Assembly (NCBI GenBank): GCA_031178585.1
Contig: JAPSIT010000086.1
Span: forward strand, 1 to 5,281
Reading direction: 5' to 3'
DNA from: Arthrobacter sp.
GTDB taxonomy: Bacteria > Actinomycetota > Actinomycetes > Actinomycetales > Micrococcaceae
DNA length: 5,281 nucleotides
Shown here: one piece after another, positions 1 to 5,247 of the stretch
Numbering within the stretch: the first letter of the stretch is position 1
Layout of the letters: each line of letters begins with the position of its first letter
Made by a program: the position numbers and the translations under genes
Notes under the pieces: model-generated
Database searches by the model: none
Seen by the model: only the letters and a program-made list of their open reading frames with translations
Told to the model about the DNA's origin: nothing

Positions 1-488
1 CGCACACTGCTGAACCCGGCGGCGAACGCGACGTCTGCGAGCTTCATCGACGTGGACACGAGCAGCGTCCGTGCTGTCTGGGCCCTGCTGGCCCGGGCGA
101 GGGAGAGCGGACCGGCGCCAAGCTCATGGGTGAGGATCCTGTTTAGCTGCCGGGACGAATATCCCAGCCGTGCGGCCAGGCCCCCGACGCCGTCGCGGTT
201 GATCACGCCGTCGTTGATGAGGCGCATGGCCCGTCCGGCAAGGTCCGAGCGCAGGTTCCAGGCCGGGGTGCCGGGCACCGCTTCCGGGAGGCAGCGCTTG
301 CAGGCACGGTAGCCGGCGTCGTGGGCGGCAGCGGACGTCTCGTAGAACGTGACGTTTTCCGCCTTCGGCGTCCTCGCCGGGCAGGAAGGCCGGCAGTAGA
401 TGCCCGTGCTGCGCACCGCCGTGTAAAACTGCCCGTCGAAACGGGTGTCCCGCGCATCGATTGCACGGTAGCGCTGCCAGAAGTCCAT
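1..488 (-). CDS. alkA: Ada-type methylation sensor, probable Ada-AlkA fusion glycosylase (3' part missing)
   Basis: The protein starts M-D-F-W-Q-R-Y and 162 complete codons are present before the left edge. Residues 1-75 form an Ada metal-binding, methyl-accepting domain: Cys32, Cys36, Cys63 and Cys66 have exactly the spacing of E. coli Ada Cys38/42/69/72, in [12 protein letters not shown] and ACKRC contexts. In that family these cysteines bind zinc, and the first takes a methyl group from DNA phosphotriesters, turning the protein into an activator. Residues about 84-162 are an AraC-type HTH region ending in GFSSV, cut by the edge. The wording of this part resembles mycobacterial AlkA (Rv1317c), an Ada-HTH-AlkA fusion, so the missing C-terminus is probably a DNA-3-methyladenine glycosylase II domain. 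A methylguanine methyltransferase C-terminus, as in true Ada, cannot be excluded. The start at 488 is supported by AGGA at 496-499 with a 7-base spacer. The divergent neighbour is another methylpurine glycosylase, consistent with alkylation repair. Domain identity is near certain; the fusion type is inferred. Confidence 0.9.
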   Translation of the reverse strand, partial: MDFWQRYRAIDARDTRFDGQFYTAVRSTGIYCRPSCPARTPKAENVTFYETSAAAHDAGYRACKRCLPEAVPGTPAWNLRSDLAGRAMRLINDGVINRDGVGGLAARLGYSSRQLNRILTHELGAGPLSLARASRAQTARTLLVSTSMKLADVAFAAGFSSV

Positions 489-495
489 GTGTCCA

Positions 496-499
496 TCCT
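496..499 (-). promoter_or_regulatory. Ribosome binding site of the Ada-type gene
   Basis: On the minus strand AGGA lies 7 bases before the ATG at 488. An out-of-frame ATG at 496-494 overlaps it, but that frame has no conserved motif, whereas the frame from 488 carries the Ada cysteine signature from its first residues. The site therefore decides the start. Confidence 0.6.
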
Positions 500-559
500 G
501 CCAGCCCGCAGAAGGGGCGGCTAGCGGAAATCGGACATGGCCGTTAGCGGGCCTATGGG

Positions 560-565
560 TAAAGT
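560..565 (+). promoter_or_regulatory. Candidate -10 box (TAAAGT) for leaderless mpg transcript
   Basis: TAAAGT fits the actinobacterial TANNNT -10 pattern and occupies exactly -12 to -7 if transcription starts at A572, the first base of the mpg ATG. No good -35 is visible. The only Shine-Dalgarno-like GGAG (567-570) is one base from the ATG, too close to work, and an in-frame TAA at 560-562 excludes an upstream start. Together these favour a leaderless mRNA. Confidence 0.45.
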
Positions 566-571
566 CGGAGC

Positions 572-1219
572 ATGGATAACGAGCTCCAGCGGAACGAGGT
601 ACGGGACTTCCTGACCGGGGACGCGCGGAAGGTGGCACCCCTGCTCCTCGGGTCCGTCCTTACCCACCACAGCGCTGAGGGGCCCGTGTCCGTGCGGATC
701 ACTGAACTGGAGGCCTACATGGGGCCCGGTGACTCCCTGCACCCTGACCCCGGTTCCCACACCTTCCGCGGGCCTACCCGCCGCAATGCGCCGATGTTCG
801 GCCCCGCCGGCCATCTTTACGTCTACTTCACGTACGGCATGCACTACTGCGCCAACCTCGTCTGCGGACCGGACGGCCACGCCTCCGCCGTGCTGCTGCG
901 GGCCGGGGAAGTGGTGGACGGGCTGCCGTTGGCAGCGGCGAGGCGGCCGACGTCGAGATCGCCCAAGGATCTTGCCAGCGGACCCGCCCGCCTGGCCACG
1001 GCACTGGGACTGACCACGGCCGACAGCGGCCGGGATGCGCTGGTCCACCCCTTCGGCCTGGAGCTGGCTACTGTCCGGGCCGGGGACGTTAGCTCCGGAC
1101 CGCGCGTAGGTGTCGCCGGGGACGGGGGATCCCACGACTACCCGTGGCGCTTCTGGCTCACAGGCGACCCGACAGTCTCCCGGTACAAGGCCGCGAAGGT
1201 GCGCGCCGCCCGGACCTGA
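572..1219 (+). CDS. mpg: DNA-3-methyladenine glycosylase, AAG/MPG family
   Basis: This 215-residue protein is a full-length bacterial homologue of human alkyladenine DNA glycosylase, which cuts the N-glycosidic bond of 3-methyladenine, 7-methylguanine and related lesions to begin base excision repair. The core signature is intact: TELEAY at 44-49, in which Glu47 matches human catalytic Glu125 and Tyr49 matches Tyr127; DPGSH with His63 as the probable match of His136; [20 protein letters not shown] at 70-89; Asn95, matching Asn169; LLRA at 108-111 with Arg110 matching Arg182; and the C-terminal GPRVGV (176-181) and PWRFW (191-195). A few extra residues between Tyr49 and His63 set it apart from the human protein. 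Length is typical. It faces away from the Ada-type gene across 83 bases. It is structurally unrelated to AlkA, so the two would give overlapping repair capacity. The start is the only in-frame possibility after a TAA at 560. Confidence 0.95.
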   Translation: MDNELQRNEVRDFLTGDARKVAPLLLGSVLTHHSAEGPVSVRITELEAYMGPGDSLHPDPGSHTFRGPTRRNAPMFGPAGHLYVYFTYGMHYCANLVCGPDGHASAVLLRAGEVVDGLPLAAARRPTSRSPKDLASGPARLATALGLTTADSGRDALVHPFGLELATVRAGDVSSGPRVGVAGDGGSHDYPWRFWLTGDPTVSRYKAAKVRAART

Positions 1220-1239
1220 CCCCTGCAAACCGTCATACT

Positions 1240-1264
1240 CCCCGGCCCGCTGCTGCAGCCGGGG
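1240..1264 (+). terminator. GC hairpin downstream of mpg
   Basis: CCCCGGC at 1240-1246 pairs perfectly with GCCGGGG at 1258-1264 around an 11-base loop, 20 bases after the mpg stop. No U-tract follows, so it would be a U-less, actinobacterial-style terminator or an mRNA 3' end stabiliser. The rest of 1220-1366 holds only the helD promoter candidate and RBS. Confidence 0.4.
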
Positions 1265-1327
1265 GAATGGCGCGCTGTCAGCCCCGTAAATACCGGGAAG
1301 CTAAGGGCGCGATCGTAAAAATGGTTG

Positions 1328-1333
1328 TAGAAT
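1328..1333 (+). promoter_or_regulatory. Candidate -10 box (TAGAAT) for helD
   Basis: TAGAAT matches TANNNT and would place transcription start near 1340, giving a 5' UTR of about 27 bases that includes the Shine-Dalgarno sequence. No recognisable -35 lies 16-18 bp upstream, so this remains a candidate. Confidence 0.35.
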
Positions 1334-1354
1334 GGACGGTCTGTCTTTTGCGAT

Positions 1355-1360
1355 AGGGGA
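1355..1360 (+). promoter_or_regulatory. Ribosome binding site of helD
   Basis: AGGGGA is a strong Shine-Dalgarno sequence 6 bases before the ATG at 1367. This gene is therefore translated with a leader, unlike the apparently leaderless mpg and tyrS. Confidence 0.75.
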
Positions 1361-1366
1361 ACGTTA

Positions 1367-3595
1367 ATGCTCGACGCCGAATTGGCCCACGAACGGGACT
1401 ATGTTGCCGGCCTGTATGCACGGCTTGATGAGCTGCGCGCGGAAAAGCGCGCCCAGTTGGCGCAGGTGCGCCGCGCTGGAGCAGTTGGCACCATGCAGAA
1501 CGTCTCCGAACGCGACGCCTTCGCCGCACTGTACGAGGACCGCCTGGCACAGCTGGACGCCGTCGATGACCGCCTGGTGTTCGGCCGGCTGGACCTGGAC
1601 TCCGGCGAAGCGCAGTACATCGGCCGCATTGGCCTGACCACTGATGACCTGCAGCGGCTCATGGTGGACTGGCGCGCTCCGGAGGCAGGGCACTTCTACC
1701 AGGCCACGGCATTTGACCGCCAGGGCGTGCGCAGGCGCAGGCACCTGATCCTGCAGGGCCGCGAGGTCAAGGCCATTGAAGACGACGTACTTGACCCTGA
1801 CATGCTCGCAGACAGCGACTCGCTGCAGGGGGAGGGCGCCCTGCTCGCGGCCCTGAATTCCAAACGGACGGGCCGGATGTCCGACATCGTCGGTACCATC
1901 CAGTCGGAGCAGGACCGCATTATCCGCTCCTCCATCTCCGGCGCCCTCGTGGTTCAGGGCGGCCCGGGAACCGGCAAGACCGCCGTGGCGCTGCACCGTG
2001 CCGCGTACCTTCTGTATACGCACCGGGACAGGCTCAAGACCGCCGGCGTGCTGCTCGTGGGACCGTCGTCGTCCTTCATGAAGTACATCGAGCGCGTCCT
2101 GCCGTCGCTCGGTGAAACCGGCGTGGTCATGGCGAGCGTTGGCCGGCTGATGCCCGGCATCAACGCCGTGCCCGAGCAGGAAGCGGAGGTGGCGGCCATC
2201 AAGGGGCGGCTGGACATGGCGGACGTCATCGCCAACGCCGTCGCCAACAGGCAGCGTCTCCCCGCGGAAAACCGCATCCTCGAAGTGGACGGCCGCAAGC
2301 TGACCCTCACGCCGCGGCAGGTCCGCCGTGCCCGCGACCGGGCACGGTCCACCGGCAAACCGCACAACGAGGCCCGGCTGACATTCGTGAAGATCCTTCT
2401 TCGCGAGCTGACCGAGCAGCTGACGGACATGGTTGAAGCCGGCAACATCGGTAACAACGCCGACCGGTCGTACCTGGCCGAGGACGTCCGCTCTGCCCGG
2501 GACGTCCGCATCGCGCTCAACCTCTGCTGGATGCCGATGACGCCGGAAAAGCTCGTCGGTGAACTGCTGAGCAAGCCCGCCATCCTGGAGGCCTGCACGC
2601 CGCACCTGACGTCCCGGGAGCGCGAACTCCTGCTCCGCGCCCCCGACGCACCCTGGACCGAGGCCGATGTGCCCCTCCTCGACGAGGCAGCCGAACTGCT
2701 CGGCGAGCTCGACCCCGCAGCGGGCCGGGGGCTCGCCCAGCAGGAGCACGACCGCGCCCGCGACCTCGCCAACGCCCGCCAGACGCTCGTCAACATGGAG
2801 GCGGCCGGCGTCGATGCCCTCATGTCCGCCGAGGAGCTCGTGGAGCAGAACCAGGAGCGCGAGGCACGATTGACCGCCGCCGAGCGAGCCACCAGCGACC
2901 GCACCTGGGCGTTCGGGCACATCGTGGTGGATGAGGCGCAGGAACTCTCGCCCATGCAGTGGCGCCTCCTTGTCCGGCGCTGCCCCCTGAAGTCCTTCAC
3001 CATCGTGGGGGACATTGCGCAGACGAGTTCGGTCGCTGGAGCCAAGTCGTGGCAGGGTGCCCTGGCACCGCTGTTCGGCAAGCGATGGCAGCTCGAGGAA
3101 CTCACCGTCAACTACCGGACGCCGTCTCAGATCGCTGAAGCCGCTGCGAGGATGGCCAACGCTGCCGGCCTCGTGGTGTCCGCGCCTAAGGCGGTCCGCG
3201 AGGGCAGCTGGGCGCCCATCATCGACAGGGTCGCGCCCGGCGAAATTGTGAACCGCCTGGTTGAGGTGCTTCCGGGGGAGCTGGAGGCGATCGACGGTGG
3301 CCTGCTCGCTGTGATTGCTGACGGCCGGCTCCTGCCTGAGGCCACGTCTGCCCTGCGCGCCGTTTACGGGCGCCGTATCGGCACCGGTGCCGGCAGCTAT
3401 GAACAGGATGTCGTGGTGATCAGTCCCAGGGAAGCCAAGGGGCTGGAGTTCGACGCTGTGGTTGTCCTTGAGCCGTCCGCCATGCTCAACCATGAGCACG
3501 GCCGGGTGGGAGACCTCTACGTCGCCATGACCAGGCCCACGCAGCGGCTGCGCCTTATCGCAGCAGCGGAAGTCCCCGCAGGCATCGAGCGCTGA
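1367..3595 (+). CDS. helD: HelD-type RNA polymerase recycling ATPase (UvrD/Rep superfamily 1 helicase-like)
   Basis: The 742-residue product has the HelD arrangement, close to the usual length of actinobacterial (class II) HelD. The N-terminal 75 residues are charged and helical, like the HelD coiled coil that enters the RNA polymerase secondary channel. IQSEQDRIIRS (178-188) is Q-motif-like. Walker A is GGPGTGKT (198-205). Residues about 265-510 are a long non-helicase insertion, where HelD carries its clamp and primary-channel elements (for example PWTEADVPLLDEAAELLG, 429-446). Later motifs are VVDEAQEL (520-527, Walker B), GDIAQT (548-553), NYRTP (582-586), KGLEFD (691-696) and YVAMTR (718-723). 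HelD proteins use ATP to release RNA polymerase from DNA and RNA and recycle it; Streptomyces and Mycobacterium relatives can displace rifamycin. The start has a strong RBS and the stop is followed by two hairpins. A simple DNA-repair UvrD is less likely, given the N-terminus and the insertion. Confidence 0.9.
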   Translation: MLDAELAHERDYVAGLYARLDELRAEKRAQLAQVRRAGAVGTMQNVSERDAFAALYEDRLAQLDAVDDRLVFGRLDLDSGEAQYIGRIGLTTDDLQRLMVDWRAPEAGHFYQATAFDRQGVRRRRHLILQGREVKAIEDDVLDPDMLADSDSLQGEGALLAALNSKRTGRMSDIVGTIQSEQDRIIRSSISGALVVQGGPGTGKTAVALHRAAYLLYTHRDRLKTAGVLLVGPSSSFMKYIERVLPSLGETGVVMASVGRLMPGINAVPEQEAEVAAIKGRLDMADVIANAVANRQRLPAENRILEVDGRKLTLTPRQVRRARDRARSTGKPHNEARLTFVKILLRELTEQLTDMVEAGNIGNNADRSYLAEDVRSARDVRIALNLCWMPMTPEKLVGELLSKPAILEACTPHLTSRERELLLRAPDAPWTEADVPLLDEAAELLGELDPAAGRGLAQQEHDRARDLANARQTLVNMEAAGVDALMSAEELVEQNQEREARLTAAERATSDRTWAFGHIVVDEAQELSPMQWRLLVRRCPLKSFTIVGDIAQTSSVAGAKSWQGALAPLFGKRWQLEELTVNYRTPSQIAEAAARMANAAGLVVSAPKAVREGSWAPIIDRVAPGEIVNRLVEVLPGELEAIDGGLLAVIADGRLLPEATSALRAVYGRRIGTGAGSYEQDVVVISPREAKGLEFDAVVVLEPSAMLNHEHGRVGDLYVAMTRPTQRLRLIAAAEVPAGIER

Positions 3596-3597
3596 GC

Positions 3598-3623
3598 GGC
3601 CCGCGGGCTCAGCCCGCGGGGCC
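3598..3623 (+). terminator. Strong hairpin just after the helD stop
   Basis: CCCGCGGGC (3600-3608) pairs perfectly with GCCCGCGGG (3612-3620) around a TCA loop, nine G-C pairs, extended by GG (3598-3599) with CC (3622-3623) past a bulged G. It begins three bases after the TGA. There is no U-run, so it is a U-less terminator or 3' stabiliser. Confidence 0.55.
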
Positions 3624-3659
3624 CGGTCCGGGGCGTCTGGCACAGAGCGCTCCGGACCG
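3624..3659 (+). terminator. Second, tandem hairpin between helD and tyrS
   Basis: Bases 3624-3636 pair with 3647-3659 in 13 consecutive pairs (two G-U wobbles) around a 10-base loop, starting immediately after the first hairpin. Again no U-tract follows. Two back-to-back stable stems suggest a tandem terminator insulating tyrS from helD transcription. Confidence 0.5.
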
Positions 3660-3669
3660 CCGATCCTGC

Positions 3670-3675
3670 TACCTT
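3670..3675 (+). promoter_or_regulatory. Candidate -10 box (TACCTT) for leaderless tyrS transcript
   Basis: TACCTT fits TANNNT and ends 7 bases before G3683 of the GTG start, the spacing expected if transcription begins at the start codon. There is no Shine-Dalgarno sequence before the GTG. The -35 zone would fall in the right arm of the preceding hairpin and shows no consensus. Confidence 0.5.
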
Positions 3676-3682
3676 AGAAAGC

Positions 3683-4996
3683 GTGTCACACGTAAACGAC
3701 CTCGAATCCCAGCAGAACGACCCCAGCTTCGCCAACATCTGGCAGGAGCTCAAATGGCGCGGCCTTGTCCACGTTTCCACCGACGAGGTGGAACTGGAGA
3801 AACTGCTCGCCGGAGATCCGGTCACATACTATTGCGGATTCGACCCGACGGCTCCCAGCCTGCACCTGGGCAACCTGGTCCAGCTCCTCCTCATGAGGCG
3901 CCTGCAGTTGGCCGGGCACAAGCCGTTGGGCCTCGTCGGCGGTTCCACCGGGCTGATCGGTGACCCGCGGCCGACGGCGGAACGCACCCTGAACACGAAG
4001 GACACTGTCACCGAGTGGGTCGGCTACCTGCAGGCGCAGGTCCGCAGGTTCCTCAGTTTCGAGGGTGCCAATGCCGCCCGCATGGTGAACAACCTCGACT
4101 GGACCGCGCCGCTTTCGGCCATAGACTTCCTGCGTGAGGTGGGCAAGCACTTCCGCGTCGGTACGATGATGCGCAAGGATGCCGTGGCGTCCCGCCTCAA
4201 CTCGGAGGAGGGCATCAGCTACACCGAGTTCAGCTACCAGATCCTGCAGGGCATGGACTACCTGGAGCTGTACCGCGACTACGGCTGCGTGCTGCAGACC
4301 GGCGGTTCCGACCAGTGGGGCAATCTGACCAGCGGCACCGAACTCATCCGCAAGGTGGAGGGCAAGACCGTCCACGCCCTGGGGACCCCGCTCATCACCA
4401 ACGCAGACGGCTCTAAGTTCGGCAAGAGTGAAGGTAACGCCATCTGGCTGGATCCGGGCATGTGCAGCCCGTACGCCTTCTACCAGTTCTGGCTCAACAC
4501 GGCGGACGCGGACGTCGTCCCCCGGCTGAAGGTCTTCACCTTCCTGGGCCGTTCTGAGATCGAGGCGCTGGCCGAATCGATTGCTGAACGTCCGTTCGCA
4601 CGCGAGGGGCAGCGGAAGCTGGCTCACGAAGTGACCTCACTGGTTCACGGTGTCGATGCAACCGAGAAGGTCATCGCGGCATCCGCTGCGGTCTTCGGTA
4701 ACGGCGACCTCTCCCTGCTTGACGAGCAAACCCTCGCCGCCGCCACCTCGGAGCTGCCGTCAGCTTCGGTGGACGGAGCCGGCTTGGGCATCATCGACCT
4801 GCTCGTGGCCTCGGGCCTGTCCGAGAGCAAGTCCGCAGCACGCCGGGTTGTAGGCGAAGGCGGCGCCTACGTGAACAATGCAAAAGTGTCCGATCCGGAT
4901 GCTGTGATCCCTGCATCACAGCTGCTGCACGGAAAATACCTGCTGCTCCGCCGGGGCAAAAAGAACCTTGCAACCGTCCAGGTATCGGGCGTTTAG
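3683..4996 (+). CDS. tyrS: Tyrosyl-tRNA synthetase
   Basis: The 437-residue product is a full-length class I bacterial TyrRS, which activates tyrosine with ATP and charges tRNA-Tyr in the cytoplasm. The Rossmann catalytic domain shows YYCGFDPTAPSLHLGN at 49-64 (the HIGH motif appears as HLGN, 61-64), GGSTGLIGDP at 86-95, the tyrosine and tRNA pocket segment YQILQGMDY at 185-193, GGSDQWGN at 207-214 and the KMSKS-type loop KFGKS at 245-249. An alpha-helical anticodon-binding region follows, and residues about 368-430 form the C-terminal S4-like RNA-binding domain (LLVASGLSESKSAARRVV, 373-390). The GTG start is chosen because the protein then begins MSHVNDLESQQNDPSFANIW, which I recall as typical of Arthrobacter TyrS, and because a -10 box sits right before it. 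No T-box leader is possible with so short a leader. The last His of HIGH is Asn, a conservative oddity. A strong terminator follows. Confidence 0.98.
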   Translation: MSHVNDLESQQNDPSFANIWQELKWRGLVHVSTDEVELEKLLAGDPVTYYCGFDPTAPSLHLGNLVQLLLMRRLQLAGHKPLGLVGGSTGLIGDPRPTAERTLNTKDTVTEWVGYLQAQVRRFLSFEGANAARMVNNLDWTAPLSAIDFLREVGKHFRVGTMMRKDAVASRLNSEEGISYTEFSYQILQGMDYLELYRDYGCVLQTGGSDQWGNLTSGTELIRKVEGKTVHALGTPLITNADGSKFGKSEGNAIWLDPGMCSPYAFYQFWLNTADADVVPRLKVFTFLGRSEIEALAESIAERPFAREGQRKLAHEVTSLVHGVDATEKVIAASAAVFGNGDLSLLDEQTLAAATSELPSASVDGAGLGIIDLLVASGLSESKSAARRVVGEGGAYVNNAKVSDPDAVIPASQLLHGKYLLLRRGKKNLATVQVSGV

Positions 4997-5017
4997 CACC
5001 CCAGTTACTACCCGTTG

Positions 5018-5070
5018 CACGCTTCCCCGGGCCGATTTGCACGGCTCCGGGGGAGCGTGTATCGTTTTCT
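5018..5070 (+). terminator. Intrinsic terminator of tyrS
   Basis: Bases 5018-5034 pair with 5042-5059 in a 17-pair stem with one T-G wobble and one bulged T (5046) around a 7-base loop. A T-rich tail, TATCGTTTTCT (5060-5070), follows. It lies 21 bases after the tyrS stop and is a textbook Rho-independent terminator, separating tyrS from the rRNA promoter downstream. Confidence 0.9.
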
Positions 5071-5076
5071 GAGTCG

Positions 5077-5093
5077 CCGCCGCTGAGCGGCGG
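5077..5093. repeat. Small perfect hairpin after the tyrS terminator
   Basis: CCGCCGC (5077-5083) and GCGGCGG (5087-5093) are perfect inverted arms around TGA. It may back up the tyrS terminator or cap read-through transcripts. No T-run follows. Confidence 0.5.
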
Positions 5094-5108
5094 ACAACCC
5101 CCTTCAAC

Positions 5109-5158
5109 TGAGAAGCAATTCTTCATGTGGTAAACATGAAATGAAGAAAAGCTTCTCA
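5109..5158. repeat. 50-base AT-rich imperfect palindrome
   Basis: TGAGAAGC (5109-5116) is the exact reverse complement of GCTTCTCA (5151-5158). Inside, after a two-by-two A/A mismatch, TTCTTCAT (5119-5126) pairs exactly with ATGAAGAA (5141-5148). A competing inner pairing exists: TTCATGT (5122-5128) with ACATGAA (5134-5140) around GGTAA. The block is clearly AT-richer than the genes. Function unknown: it could be an operator, a structured RNA element or part of the rRNA promoter upstream region. Confidence 0.6.
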
Positions 5159-5178
5159 TTGTTATGGGCGGATTCGGC

Positions 5179-5191
5179 TTCACCAGGTGAA
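5179..5191. repeat. Short dyad TTCACCAGGTGAA
   Basis: Six-base arms TTCACC and GGTGAA flank a single A, the geometry of a dimeric regulator's operator. It is framed by GTTAT (5161-5165) and ATAAC (5191-5195), also inverted, though the two share base 5191. It lies 22 bases upstream of the -35 element of the putative rRNA promoter. No binding protein can be named. Confidence 0.4.
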
Positions 5192-5212
5192 TAACGGGAA
5201 AACAACCCGGAT

Positions 5213-5241
5213 TTGCAAAGTGAAAATGAATGAAATAAGCT
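5213..5241 (+). promoter_or_regulatory. Probable rRNA operon promoter
   Basis: TTGCAA (5213-5218) and TAAGCT (5236-5241) are separated by exactly 17 bp, giving transcription start near A5248. A-rich sequence precedes the -35 (GGGAAAACAACC around 5196-5207), UP-element-like. The text from TAAGCTGGAAA onward resembles rrn promoters of Arthrobacter-type bacteria as I remember them. Confidence 0.65.
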
Positions 5242-5247
5242 GGAAAC

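Larger units (their letters stand above)
489..571. promoter_or_regulatory. Divergent intergenic control region with repeated short motifs
   Basis: These 83 bases must hold both divergent promoters. TAGCGG occurs twice (522-527 and 545-550). A near repeat follows each copy: AAATCGGACATGG at 528-540 and AAAGTCGGAGCATGG at 561-575, the second containing the start codon of the glycosylase gene. By analogy with E. coli Ada, the methylated Ada-type protein could bind here and control both genes, but the repeats do not resemble the E. coli Ada box and no operator is proven. No convincing -10 was seen for the minus-strand gene. Confidence 0.4.

Noticed and set aside
203..496. A minus-strand frame starting at the ATG at 496 (MDTWTSG...).
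   Set aside because: It overlaps the Ada-type gene in another frame and has low-complexity Arg/Ser/Pro/Thr content; the frame from 488 has the Ada zinc-cysteine pattern.
521..1228. A 235-codon minus-strand frame opposite mpg.
   Set aside because: The plus strand holds an unmistakable AAG-family protein; the antisense frame has no family signature and would span the divergent promoter.
1321..1356. A possible 11-codon leader peptide (MVVEWTVCLLR) whose stop overlaps the helD Shine-Dalgarno.
   Set aside because: It lacks its own ribosome binding site, and the best -10 candidate (1328-1333) would start the transcript downstream of its ATG.
1220..1366. A rifamycin-associated element upstream of helD.
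   Set aside because: I looked for a G4...C4 type palindrome with TTGC/GCAA core; TTTTGCGATAGGGG has no matching left arm.
1364..3643. A 759-codon open frame on the minus strand, opposite helD and longer than any other frame in the window.
   Set aside because: It mirrors the GC-rich codon pattern of helD, shows no recognisable motif and has the His/Gly/Arg/Val-rich make-up of antisense shadows. The plus frame carries every superfamily 1 helicase motif in order.
3596..3682. A T-box or other tRNA-responsive leader for tyrS.
   Set aside because: The gap is only 87 bases, is fully used by two hairpins and a -10 box, and lacks T-box landmarks.
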